Under the pieces are notes generated by a model. It was not told where the DNA came from, did no database searches, and saw only the letters and a list, made by a program, of their open reading frames with translations. A program made the translations under genes and the position numbers. This document shows, one piece after another, positions 12,493 to 23,807 of a DNA stretch of 64,000 nt (its first letter is position 1; each line of letters opens with the position of its first letter). The stretch comes from Malania oleifera (Eukaryota; Streptophyta; Magnoliopsida; Santalales; Ximeniaceae), in NCBI RefSeq assembly GCF_029873635.1, contig NC_080423.1, positions 92,239,191-92,303,190 of the forward strand. Direction: 5' to 3'.

Positions 12493-12720
12493 ATGTATCG
12501 TAACGGGGCTGCGTATAAAGGGCCACCATATTCTTTAGAGTATGTATGTATGTATCATAACGAGGCTGTGTATAAATGGCTGCCGTATTCTCTAGAGTAT
12601 GTATGTGTGTATGGTGACGGGGCTGCGTATAAATGGTCACCGTTTCACCTTAGAGTATGTATATATGGATTGTGATGGGGCTATGCTGTAATGGCCACCA
12701 GTTTCGCTCTATAGTGGTAC
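12493..12720 (+). repeat. 57-bp tandem repeat, four copies, element B 3' UTR
   Basis: Four consecutive units share GGGGCTGCGTATAAA-like and TAGAGTATGTATG-like parts with a period of about 57 bp. Elements A (near 30860) and D (near 44645) carry a single equivalent unit, so this is a local amplification in B. A small open frame on the plus strand here is only the translation of the repeat. Confidence 0.85.
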
Positions 12721-12786
12721 GTATGTGTGATGGTATGTATGAGTATGTGAATGAAAAATGGAAAATTTCGAGGATGAAATTTTTGT

Positions 12787-12798
12787 AAGAAGGGGAGG
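12787..12798 (+). other. Polypurine tract of element B
   Basis: AAGAAGGGGAGG immediately before the TG of the 3' LTR at 12800; expected plus-strand primer of reverse transcription. The preceding AAATTTCGAGGATGAAATTT is conserved in the related elements. Confidence 0.75.
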
Positions 12799-12799
12799 T

Positions 12800-14917
12800 T
12801 GTAAGAACCCGAACAGTGAGACGTGGTTTATTATGTAAAAGAGGGGTAAAAATGGAATTCTGCAGACTTCGTCGACAAGGCCATAATTTGTCGACCAAGG
12901 TAGAAGGCTTCTCGTCGATGAAATTCAAAGGCTCGTTGACGAGAAGATGCCAAGGGGTTCAAGAAAAAGTTGAAATATCTAGCTCGTCGACGAGGTTGTC
13001 GATTCGTTAACGAGGATACAATTCGTCGACGAATCTACTCGGGTCAAAGGCCTATAAAAGATATTTTTGGTTTGCTTTGGGGCTAAGCTTTCCCCAAACT
13101 CTCTCTCTCTAGATTTCTTCACCGTATGTCACCTGATTCGCAAATCCGAAGTTACTACAAGGATCAGTGAAGGATTCTCTACATTTCTAGCGGATTGGAA
13201 TCCCATTTCGAGCGTTTTCGGTTTTTAGGCTAAAATCGAGGTAAGGCTTGGTTTTCATTTCTGATTTAGTATATATGTAGTAGTACGGATTGTAAGCATG
13301 TACTGTACTGTGGTTTGTAGGTTTGGGAGTCTCGGTTTGTAATTTTGAGGACCGTAGAGTTCGTAGTTGGAATTTGAGTTAAGGTAAGGGGATTCTGTTT
13401 ATATCAGTTCATTTTCAAAATTGGGATCGGTAAGCTTGTAGGCTACGATCATATGTATGTTTTGACTACTTATTTGGGAAAATTTATCAAGTAAAAATGT
13501 AGAATTTTCAGGTTATAGTTTTTGAAAAAATTGGGGATTTCGGGTATCATCTCTATTTTGTTTGAAAAACTGTTGGTTGTGTTAAAACTGTATTATTGAG
13601 GTGACCGTAATCCATATTTGCATAAACTGTATACTTGAAATTGTAAATGATATGATTTGCAGTAAACCAAATAAGTGTGGAATGTATGGTTGTATGTATT
13701 TATTCCAAATATTTGTAAAACAGCTATATGGCGGCTAATTACCGTACGCTGAAATGTATAGGAACGTGAGTTCCAAAATGATTCCAGGGATTTGTAAAAC
13801 AATCATGTATCGGTTAACTACAGTGGGCGAGAGTGGCCAGCTCTATATCTGGGGTGTGAAATATCACTAGTATGATCCGGCTGATCACCGAAGGGTGTGT
13901 TCTACACCATATGTAGCAATGTAATCATTGTGGGCCTAGGTTGTCGCAACATAGTTGTGCATGTGGCAATGTAATCGTTGTGAGACTAGGTAACCTTATG
14001 TAGTTGCGTATGTAGCAATGTAATCACTGTGGGCCTAAGTCGTCACTTTGTAGTCGCTGTGAGACTAGGTGACCTTGTGTAGTTGCGTATATGGCAATGT
14101 AATCACTATTGGGCCTGAGTCATCGCATTGTAGTTGCATGTGTAGCAATGTAATCGATGTGAGACTAAGTAACCTTGTGTAGTTGCGTATGGAGCAATGT
14201 AATCACTATTGGGCCTTGATCGTTGCAGCATAGTTACGTATGTAACAATGTAATCGCTGTGAGACGAGGTGACCTTGTGTAGTTGCGAACTAGTGTGACG
14301 ACACTGACCGTATGTATGTATGTATGTTTTGGTATCGTATGAATTGGAATGGTTTTCTGAAAATACTAGAACTGTATGGAATTGTATGAAACTATACGAA
14401 TTGTTTCAAACTACATCGTATGTATAGTGTTATGAAGTATGTAAAAGGACACTGGTATGCCACACACTGATATAAATTGTTTTCTTCCTTACTGAGAGGT
14501 GTCTCACCCCGAATGTACGTACAATGTTTTTCAGGTCCTTCAGGTAGTGGTAAGTAGTATCCTAGCGTCCGGAAGCAAGGGGTGTCGTAGCTACTGCTAG
14601 TACCTTTTAGGTACGAGTTTTGGTATCCAGGTTGTCAGGATAGTTTGTGGACACCTAGAGTATGTGTTGTAATTATGAGAATGTATATCCTAGTTTGTAT
14701 AGACTCTAGTATGATACTGTTTATATATAAAAGACTGTATTCCGTTGTGTATTATGGTTGAGTATGGATGTTTGTATGCATGTATGTGGGCATTCGTTCA
14801 CCCCACGGGGTCGAATTCTCTATTTGTATTGTATCATGTACGTTTAAATTGATATAGAGACAGGTTAGGTAACTTAAATTCACACCTGGAACCCACCTGA
14901 AGGTTCGGGGCATGACA
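12800..14917 (+). repeat. 3' LTR of element B (2118 bp)
   Basis: Starts TGTAAGAACCCG and ends GTTCGGGGCATGACA. Order of parts: CGTCGACGA cluster (12868-13032), TATAAAAG at 13053, CT-rich tract near 13100, donor-like GTAAGG at 13241 and GTAAGGGG at 13384, alternating tandem repeats (13911-14288), conserved block TTACTGAGAGGTGTCTCACC (14489-14508), and TTTTTCAG|G ending at 14534. The candidate intron 13384-14534 is 1151 bp, with the branch-point A at 14506. Confidence 0.9.
13911..14288 (+). repeat. Alternating 50-bp tandem repeats in LTR B
   Basis: Seven units of about 50 bp share GCAATGTAATC. They alternate between two variants, one continuing with TGGGCCTAGGTCGTCGC-like sequence and the other with GTGAGACTAGGTGACC and TTGTGTAGTTGCG. 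The real repeat is therefore a dimer of about 100 bp present about 3.5 times. It lies wholly inside the candidate LTR intron. Confidence 0.85.
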
Positions 14918-16530
14918 AGGTAAGGGGAAATTATATATTAAATCAGATTTTATGAAATTAAAGGTAATAATTTATGTTATATTATATGTATGTTTTGGTG
15001 TGAATTATTAAAATGCCAACCATGTAAAACTATGATTTCTGAGCCTATGACCACTTATTTAGTTATATATTTGTGGAAATGAACTGAAGGAAGTGGAAGG
15101 AATTTTCTGGATGATTATGTAAGAAATGGAAATTATATTTTTAGTAATTAAATGCTAAATGTGGGTTGACCTATTTTACAGGAATATGTATAAATTTTTA
15201 CTGTTAAATTGTGTGGCATGAGTTTCTGTGCAAATATATGTTAAAGGTATGAGATGTAGGTTAAGTAAGTAATGCATTGAAAATAAAATATGATATGAAC
15301 TATGTTGCTTGTGGTGTCAATCATGTAAACAATTGAAAGATGCTAGGTAAATGTATGACAGCTAAAAAATTCTGGGTAAAACAGCTGAAAGATGCTAGGT
15401 AAATGTATGACAACTGAAAAATGTTGGGTAAAACAGCTGAAAGATGCTGGGTAGGAAATGAAAATGGAAATGAATGAAATGGAAATGAAATGTGAAATGT
15501 GAACTATGTAAAATGGGAAAGAGCCACGTAAAGTGAAATGAAAAGTAAAAGATGGAAGTCTGAACAGTTGAGAAATGCAGAATAATGACAAACAAAATAA
15601 TGTAATATGTTATTATCAGTATTTATGCTAGTAGAACATGTTACGTTTGGGCGAAGCAAACTCTTCGCCCAAGAGCTTACTGAGAAAGGCGAGTGCCCTG
15701 GTTGTATCAAGTGTAGTAGTAGGCTGCATAACATGTTAGGGCAGAGGGAAACTACTTGTATGAGCGGGTAGATTTCCCTATTCTTGGGAGCCTTCGCCGG
15801 TAAATTTTTGTATGAATTGTGTGAGTACGAGATCAATTTATCACTTGAGGGCTTACTAAATAAGGTGAGTGCCCTGGTATACTTGAGTTGTGACCTTTGG
15901 GTTGCCTAGGTATCAGAGTAAAGAGGTGCTACTTGTATGGGCGGGTAATCACCCCTATCCTCTGGTAATCTTGTGGGTTAAATATTTTGCATGTGTTTGA
16001 TTAGGACCAGAGAATGATTTCATAAATGATGTTAAGGATTTTCAAATGTTAAATATCATGTTGTTATATACCTCATGTTAGCCACACGTAGTGTTTAATA
16101 TATTGTTTCTTCCCTTACTAAGATGTGTCTCACCCGAATATAAATGTATCTTTTTCAGGATTTCCTCGAGATCGAGCTTAGGAAGCTCGAGGGTTTTAGC
16201 CTTTTTGAGAATCATAAAAGAAAAAGGGTATGTAATGATAATACTTTGGGAATGTAAATGTTTATGTTTTATGTCTTTATATTTTAAGTCAATTATGAAA
16301 GGAATGATTGTGATGTTTAGAGAGGTATGTATTTATGGTAATGCAGGTGTTGGAAGGATAGTAAGGATGTTATATAGGGGTAGTAAACTCTAATATTATT
16401 GATTATGGTTTTTATATTATATGGAGATTATGTTTATGTTTTCCGTTGCGTATATCATGGATTATGGATTATCAGGGATTTCATCAGGTATAATGCGTCG
16501 GACCTAGGTTTAAGGGTTCGGGGCATTATA

Positions 16531-18282
16531 GCATGTGCATTGATTATCGTGAGATTAATAAGGTGACTGTGAAGAACCGTTACCCTTTGCCTCGTATTGA
16601 TGATCTCTTTGACCAACTGCAGGAAATGCATGTCTTTTCGAAGATCGATCTACGGTCAAGATATTATCAGGTGAGGGTTAGATTTGAGGATGTAGCGAAG
16701 ACCGCTTTCCGAACCCGATACGGCCACTACGAGTTTCTAGTCATGCCATTTGGGTTGACGAATGCTCCGACACTATTCATGGATCTTATGAACAGGGTTT
16801 TCCATGAGTACTTGAATCAATTTGTAGTAGTATTTATTGATGATATTCTGATATACTCGAGGAGTTCGGAAGAGCATGAGAGTCATCTGAGGTTAGTATT
16901 ACAGATTTTACGAGAGAAGAAGTTGTATGCTAAACTGAAGAAGTGTGAATTCTAGTTGAATCAGGTCACATTCTTAGGTCATATGGTGACTAGTGATGGT
17001 ATATCAGTTGATCCTAGCAAGATCGAAGCTGTGGTCAACTGGGTAAGGCCGAAGAGTGTGCAAGAGGTTCGGAGTTTTCTAGGACTGGCGAGTTATTATC
17101 GTCAGTTTGTGGAAGGTTTCTCTAAACTGTCTGGGCCTCTGACTCGATTAACCAGAAAGGGAGTGAAATATGAGTGGACTAGTGATTGCGAGCAGTGTTT
17201 TCAGGAGTTGAAGCATCAACAGGTTACTATTCCAATTTTGACAATTCCTTCAGAGGATGGCGGATTTGTGATTTCTAGTGACGCGTCTCTGAAAGGTCTG
17301 GGATGTGTGCTTATCCAGTAAGGTAAGTTAATAGCATATGCTTCTCGGCAACTGAAGGAATATGAGAAGAATCACCCTACACATGATTTAGAATTGGCTG
17401 CTGTTGTATATGCACTGAAGATCTGGCGACACTATTTCTATGGTGTGCAGTGTGAGATCTTCACTGATCATAAGAGCTTTAGGTACTTTTTCACGCAGAA
17501 GGAGTTGAACATGAGGCAGAGACGGTGGCTTGAGTTGATCAAAGACTACGATTACTCCATCAGTTATCACTCGGGAAAAGCTAATGTGGTAGCCAATGCG
17601 TTGTGTCGGAAGTCAGAATATGCGGCTGTATCTGTAGTTGTAGCTCAGCATCACATCAGACGGGATTTGGAGAGCTCAAGTATGGAGTTAGTGTGTGATG
17701 ATCATTAGGTTTTCTTTGCTAGCTTTGTGGTCTAACCGACTTTGTTGGAACGTATAAAGGCCGCGCAGGCTAGTGATGCGGAGTTGAGAGAGGTTGTGGA
17801 AAAGGTACAACAGGGATTGGCTACAGAGTTCAACATCTATGAGGGAGGTGTGTTGAGGTTTGAGACCAAGTTATGTGTTCCGAACAACGAAGACATCAGA
17901 AGGATAATTCTGGAGGAAACACGTCGCTCTTTATATACGATGCATCCAGGTAATACAAAATGTATTGGGATTTGTGCGAGACCTTCTAATGGAGTGGTAA
18001 GAAGAGGCAGATTGCTCAGTTCGTGGAGCAATGTCTAACGTGTCAGCATGTGAAAGCTGAACATCAGAGGTCGATAGGGCCGTTACAGCCCTTAGCTATT
18101 TCAAAGTGGAAATAGAAGCATATTTCCATAGACTTTGTGACTGAATTGCCACCTGCACTCCACGGGCAGAATGCTATTTGGGTGATCGTGGACAAGTTGA
18201 TGAAATATGCTCACTTTTTACCGACGAAGGTTAGCTATCCTTTGAATAGGCTAGCATATTTATATGTGCATGAGATTGTGAG
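16531..18282 (+). pseudogene. Element A RT, RNase H and first part of integrase
   Basis: Continues the frame broken at 8955. RT has [32 protein letters not shown] and an intact FIDD catalytic box at 16833-16844. RT connection and RNase H follow ([40 protein letters not shown]). Integrase begins near 17780 with the zinc-binding region, then DFVTELPPALHGQNA and LYVHEIV, ending at 18282 where element C is inserted. TAG stops at 16953 (TGG in relatives), 17319 and 17706, plus a frameshift near 17965, inactivate it. The next segment is at 29847. Confidence 0.9.
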
Positions 18283-19190
18283 TGTAACAACCCAAATTTA
18301 GAATGGTATTTAAATAATAAAGAGAGGGAAATGGAGACCGAAAATAGAAGGAGGCCCTCAACTTCGTCGACGACATTGAACTTTGGGAGGAGAAACGAAA
18401 AAAGGGGATCAACAGGACTTCGTCGACCAACATAGGGTTTTGTCATCGAAGGCTTAAAAGAATTCATCAACGAACACAGGGGGCTCGTCGACAAAAAAAT
18501 ATCGAGAGGGGTCTTTGAGCCGACTGAATTTCGTCGACAAAATTTGTGAAGGACTCGTCAACGAAGGACAGGCTCGTCGACGAAATTCCCTGTTCTATGT
18601 ATATAAAAATCCAATTTTTAACTTATTAAAGAAGCTTTCTCTCCTCTCTCTCTCTCTCCCCCCTTCGGTCCTCTCCATTTCTTTCGTCAATTTCGAGCCA
18701 AATTTTCACCGGATCGACAATCCGAAGCTACCACGACGCTCTTAGGGAAGTTCTCTCCAAATCTGCTGGAGCGGATCGTTGGTGAAAGTAAGTTGGAAAC
18801 CATCCCAAATCCAGGGTAAGGCTTTTTACTCATTATTTGGACTTTTGACAGTTAAGAAAAGTGTTATACACGTAGAAATATCGAAGTTTAATATTAGGAA
18901 TTTTCATTTCCAAGGGTGTTGAATTGGAAACGTAGGAAATCATCCCTAAGTTGAGGTAAGACTTTTAAGCCTAATTTGACTTAGTGGTAGTTATAGAAAA
19001 TGTTGTACGTACGAAAATACTGAATTTTAATACTGAAAGTTTTCATTTTCAGGGTGTTGAGTCAAGAACCCTACGGGTGCGGGGCAGTTTTATTAGGGGC
19101 TTTCCAGGAATCAGGTAAGGGGATAAACTAAGCTAATTTGTTTTGAGAAAATGTATGTATATATATTTAGCATCTGATTTGCGAAAAATG

Positions 19191-19193
<3 letters not shown>

Positions 19194-19218
<25 letters not shown>
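19194..19218. repeat. (TA)n microsatellite in 5' LTR of C only
   Basis: About 12 TA units; the corresponding place in the 3' LTR (about 28447) has none, so it arose after insertion or was lost from the other copy. Confidence 0.85.
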
Positions 19219-19221
<3 letters not shown>

Positions 19222-19803
19222 TTTGCAAAATACTATGAAAATGATTGTATGATTGAATATGTGAAAATCCACTTGTGTGGCATGAGTATAAAATGTTGTG
19301 AAATACTGTTTTCTGGGAATGTGGATGATATGGATTTTTATGATGGGAAAACCGACGTACAGGCCAAGATTTTTATGATATGGTTTGCCGACGTACGAGC
19401 CAAGCTATGTATGTGATTGCTAGCATACGGGCTGTACTATGGTTTGCCGGCGTACGGGCCGAGCTATGATAAAATGTGTAATATCGACGTACGGGCCGAT
19501 AATTTTCATGATATATGTATATGTGCAAATGATATGATTAATGTGAAAATTAATGATATGAGATACCCATGTATCACGATTTTAGTATATGTATATGATA
19601 TCAGAACTTGATTAGCTTGGTTTAGGCTAGCATTTGCACGGAACCATTGCTATGTGTCTATGGTCTCCGTGATCATGATATCTATGTTAACGCCGCTGTA
19701 CGGAGTGGTGTGAGATTGGATGGTCAATGTGGTTATTTCAAGAAGTGTGCTATTATCGCCCCTGGTGTATAGACCAGGTCTGGCAGACCCATTAGACCTA
19801 CAG

Positions 19804-21689
19804 TGTAACGACTTGCTTATTAAATTGATTTTTTTTTTCATAATAGCAAATAACATACTCTGATACCATGATATTAACCTAAGCAGCAGGAAGCAGAATC
19901 ATACAAACATAACCATTATATATAATACAAAATCAATTCCAAAGTACTATTGTGTTTCCCAAAATATACACATATAACTGTTTTTCAAAAATTCCCTCAA
20001 CTATACTGGGATATACAAAAACGCTCCCAAAAATGATACTCACTCTCTGAAAGGGCACTACAGACGCCCCTCTATTTGCGAGCCTGATCTGCTCGCCTAT
20101 CTGGATCACCTGAAAAATATTTCAATACTGGGATGAGTCAACGCTCAGTAAGAAGAGATATGCTATTACTAGTGTGTGGCAAATGAGCTACTATATATCA
20201 TGAAATCTATTTCATATAAACATAAATAACTGAGTACAAAAGTACATCACAAATAACAAAGTACACCACCCCTTTTTCCCTATGGATTAACATATCAGTA
20301 TTATGGTAATAATTTCCAAATACTTCTAGTGTACATAAGTAGGATCTCTGTTTCTGTAAATCAATACGTAAGTAATAATAACTGAAACTGTTCCCTGTGG
20401 CTATTTGTGTCATGACATGCCCCTCATGACGAGGTTGTGTGGCCCGTAGGCTGGATTTACCCTGGCTGGCCAACTAGGAATAAATCACTGAACTCCGTCA
20501 GTCAACCTGCCCACCTCAACCCATATCTGGATAGGGAACCTAACCTCTTCAAAGGCCTAGGTGGTCGACCGTACCACGTATTATCTGAATAGGTGGTTGC
20601 ACTCATAAAGTAACATAATATCTGTAGCAACGGTACCGTGCTCTGTAGCTGCAAGTCCAATAGGGTCTGAAATCATATAATATTTTGCTATACATACCTA
20701 TCTGATTTACCATGATTCTAAAATAATGATAATAACCATGATGCTGCAAAATGTACTGAAATTTGAATAATCATAACATGGAACTGCATATTCGTAATAC
20801 TGGAATTCGTATAATCATGGTATTGAGATTCGTATAATCATGGTACTAAAATCCGTAAAATCATGGTACTGAAGTTCACATAATCATAGTACTTAAGTCT
20901 GTAAAATCATGGTACTGAAATTCATAAAAATCAAGAAACTACAACTCGTAAAACATATTCCCGTATTACATACATATTCACAAGCCACACCATAATTAAT
21001 ACATAATTTTCATAAATAAATACACTGTATAATATTTAGAAATTTCCTAGCATAGCATATTTCCCTTACCTTAACTTTGAAAAGGCCCTACTGTACTCTA
21101 GCCCGATACCCGCAAGGCCTCCTACAAAATACCCTGAAACCAATATTTGCCAGAACTAAACATCAGTATTTTTCTGACTATAATTTCCTATAACTACCAC
21201 AAAGCCAAAAGGAGACTAAATGGTCTTACCCTGAATTTGGGATGATTTCCAACTCCGATTTCCCGACGATCTGCTCCGGTAGATGGGTGGAGAACTTCGC
21301 CAAAAGCGTCGTGGTAGCTTCGGATCGTCGATCCAGTGACTGGTGGGGCCGAAAATGAAGAGAAAAGGGAGAAAGAGTCGTAGGGGAGAGAGAGGAGAGA
21401 GAGAGAGAGAGAGAGAGAGCGGCGGGAGAATGACAAAAATCCCGGGTTTCCACTATTTATAGGACCGGGTTCGTCGACGAGACACGTCACTTCATCGACG
21501 AATCCTTCAGTAAATTCGTCGACGAAGCCCTGTGTTTGTCGACGAAATTCTGAAGACCCGACGAAGGTCTGAAGACCTTCGTCGACGAAACCCTGTGTTC
21601 GTCGACGAAGTCTACGGCCTCCTTCGATTTCTGTATCCATTTTCTCTCCCCCTTATAATTAAAATGCTATTATTCTTCGGGTCACTACA
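19804..21689 (-). mobile_element. Solo LTR 3 (1886 bp, minus orientation)
   Basis: Flanked by a perfect 5-bp duplication TACAG (19799-19803 and 21690-21694) within the 5' LTR of element C. Read on the minus strand it starts TGTAGTGACCCG and ends CGTTACA. The CGTCGACGA cluster (21467-21612), a GA/CT run, donor AAG|GTAAGG (intron start 21069), branch-like CTCAT (A at 20134) and TTTTTCAG|G (ending 20110) all read on the minus strand, fixing its orientation. No internal coding region. It is related in layout to solo LTR 5. Confidence 0.94.
21391..21419. repeat. (GA)n microsatellite in solo LTR 3
   Basis: About 14 GA units, equivalent on the minus strand to the CT-rich initiator tract of related LTRs. 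Confidence 0.9.
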
Positions 21690-22398
21690 TACAGACTAGA
21701 TTATTGACTTGGCAGTGGACGGCCAACCATTGTCAGGTCCTGCCTTCGGGTCACACAACCCAGTCATGTGGGGGTAATACATGACAACAGCCAGCTAACC
21801 TACCAGGATTGTTTTTATGATATGAGATGAGAAATGTTTATGAAAATGTAGTATATTTTGCCATGTTTTGATATACATATGTTCTCCCAAATTTGATAAA
21901 CAGTACTGAATATGTTATATATGATATATGTAGAACACAAAATACTCATGTTGCCACACATTGGTATTAGTTTATTTCCCTTACTGAGAGGTGTCTCACC
22001 TCTAAATCTTATAAACTTTTCAGGAGCCCCAGATAGGAGAGCGGGAAAAGCCCCGCTGATATAGTGTTGCTTATCTGCCCTTTTTGATGGGTAAGTTTTG
22101 TAGTGACAGTTAGATTTTGTGGGGAATGTCCCTAGTTATGATTTTTGGGATGTATATACTGAGATACAGTGATTGTAGTAACTATGGTATTGTAATGCAT
22201 GTTATGATAAGATATATAAGATTGTATGCTTTCTGCTGCGTAGGGTTCTGCTATATATATATACTCTGATATATCCTTGGTACCCATGGGTCCAGGTGGA
22301 TTGTGACCTGCTGAGCTGGAATGTGTGATGTGTGGTATTGATTGATGTTGATATTATATAAAAAAAAATATGTGGAAAATGAGCAGGTCGTGACAGTT

Positions 22399-22410
22399 TG
22401 GTATCAGAGC
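22399..22410 (+). other. Primer-binding site of element C
   Basis: TGGTATCAGAGC, 3 nt after the LTR end: the canonical complement of the plant initiator-methionine tRNA 3' end. It is intact and serves as the reference for the degenerate site in element A. Confidence 0.9.
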
Positions 22411-22698
22411 CTAGGTTGTTAGGTTCTATAGACTTTAGAATGCAGCAGAAACAATACCAGAGTTTAGGAAATGATTTGAGGTTTTGTTCTACACTCTTGA
22501 AGCAGGACTTGTGTGGTAGTTTCTATGTTTTTCCTGGGGTGACGATTTCAGGAAAATCATAGTAAGCTATTGTCGGGTTGTGTTCCCAGAATGTAGGACT
22601 GAGGATTAGAAATGAGTTGGAAATGTTGAGATAAGTCGTGAGGATAGGTGGGTAAAATATAAGGGTAGGATTTCTAAGTTGCGTCTATTGTTTTCAGG

Positions 22699-23790
22699 AT
22701 GGATCCAGAAGGAAATAGTGCCCATGCTAGTGGCAGTAATGGAGCAAGACCATCAGGTGCAACTGGGACCAACTCTGACGCAGTATTACGTAGCGTGGCT
22801 CAGCAGGTTATGGCTGAGATCGCTAGGAGCTCGAGGGAGCAGAGTGGTCCATCTGCAGGCCATGGGTGCACTATAGAGAAGTTTACAAAGATGAATCCTC
22901 CAGAGTTCTAAGGCAGAGTTGATCTTGTATCCATTGAGAACTGGATGCAGGAGATTGAGAAGATCTTGGTTGTACTACAGTGTACTGAGGAACAGAGGGT
23001 CCTCTTTGCCACCTATAGACTGAGAGGAGAGGCTGAGAGGTGGTGGACTGCGGTGAGACTGCTGGAACAGTAGAGGGTGACTCCGATAGCCATGGCATGG
23101 GACCGATTTAAGGAGTTGTTTTTCGATAGATATTTTCCAGCTACTGTCAAGGAGGCTAAGGTAAAAGAGTTCCTGAGTCTGAAGCAGGTACAGTTATCCG
23201 TCCAGCAGTATGCAGCACGTTTTATAGAGCTCTCTCGTTTCGCCCCGTATATTCTTCCTGATGAGGTGAGGAAGGCGAGACAGTTTGAGAGAGGCTTGAG
23301 ACAGAGCATATTCAAGTAGGTGGTGGTGCTCCAGATCTAGGACTTTGCTAAGTTAGTCGACAGGGCGACTTCGGTAGAAATTGGTGAGCATCTTGATGCA
23401 GAGGAGCAGGGACAGAAGAAGAGATCTGCATCTACCGACTACCAGCAGGGTCATAGACCGGGCCAGTGGAGGAGAGGTAATCATGGTAGAGGGCGGAGAC
23501 AGGGGAGAGGAGGACGTGAGGTGCAGACAGGGCAAAGTCCTCCAGTTTGTCAGACTTATGGTAGGAGGCACTAGGAGGAGTGCCAAGCTGGTGGTGTAGT
23601 ATGCTATCATTGTGGTAGACCGGGGCATTTGGTGCGAGACTGTCCTACCCCACCAGATGCAGTTCCGGTGTGCTATCACTACGGTAAACCAGGGCATATG
23701 GTACAAGACTGCCCTATCCCACCGGATGTAGTTCCAGCTCCTACACCATGTCGGGGAGGTTATCAGGCGCCACGTGGGGCCAGTAGAGGA
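22699..23790 (+). pseudogene. Element C gag
   Basis: ATG at 22699 opens MDPEGNSAHASGSNG. Core motifs follow: CTIEKFTKMNPPEF, then [13 protein letters not shown] (about 23026-23064) and WDRFKELFFDRYFPATVKEA (about 23098-23157). There are two zinc knuckles, one intact (CYHCGRPGHLVRDC, 23602-23643) and one with the second Cys changed to Tyr (CYHYGKPGHMVQDC, 23671-23712). In-frame stops include TAA near 22910 and TAG at 23071, 23317, 23337 and 23571, the TAGs at positions where CAG (Gln) is expected. A frameshift between 23770 and 23808 separates gag from protease. Gag would form the capsid and package element RNA; this copy cannot. Confidence 0.88.
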
Positions 23791-23807
23791 ATACGACACC
23801 AGCTAGG

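Larger units (their letters stand above)
9464..14917 (+). mobile_element. 5'-truncated gypsy element B
   Basis: Starts abruptly inside pol (FPEELPGLLPD at 9464) and runs through RT, RNase H, integrase and chromodomain to a complete 3' LTR (12800-14917). Its 5' LTR, gag and protease are absent. It sits within solo LTR 2, whose sequence resumes at 14918 (AGGTAAGGGG). It belongs to the same broad LTR group as A (both start TGTAAGAACC and end CGGGGCRTGACA) but is a distinct copy. Truncation and the missing part of solo LTR 2 point to one deletion that removed both. Confidence 0.85.
8956..16530 (+). mobile_element. Solo LTR 2, interrupted by element B
   Basis: Left piece 8956-9463 begins TGTAATAACC. 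Right piece 14918-16530 ends GGGGCATTATA. Together they give about 2.1 kb, related to solo LTR 1; roughly 440 bp found in LTR 1 (about 1190-1630) are missing at the point where B sits. The insertion lies in element A's RT between the codons for SMRM and CIDYRE. The flanks are GCGAA on the left and GCATG on the right; the expected right copy GCGAATG appears to have lost two bases, so the duplication is degenerate. The right piece carries the conserved block at 16115-16134 and TTTTTCAG|G ending at 16158. Confidence 0.82.
18283..22395 (+). repeat. 5' LTR of element C, split by solo LTR 3
   Basis: Pieces 18283-19803 and 21695-22395 add up to about 2.2 kb, starting TGTAACAACCC and ending CAGGTCGTGACA. 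Contains the CGTCGACGA cluster (18364-18590), TATAAAAA at 18602, CT-rich initiator region, donor-like CAG|GTAAGG at 19115, GCCGGCGTACGGGC-type repeats (about 19345-19490), a TA run (19194-19218) absent from the 3' LTR, conserved block 21981-22000, and TTTTCAG|G ending at 22023. Confidence 0.92.

Noticed and set aside
13911..14288. Regular 50-bp repeats resembling a CRISPR array
   Set aside because: Units are contiguous without unique spacers, occur inside a plant LTR, and alternate between two variants.
21194..21640. A 148-codon minus-strand open frame rich in GFVDE and similar words
   Set aside because: It is the translation of the CGTCGACGA cluster and CT run of solo LTR 3; the same kind of frame arises at 42495-42941 in solo LTR 5.
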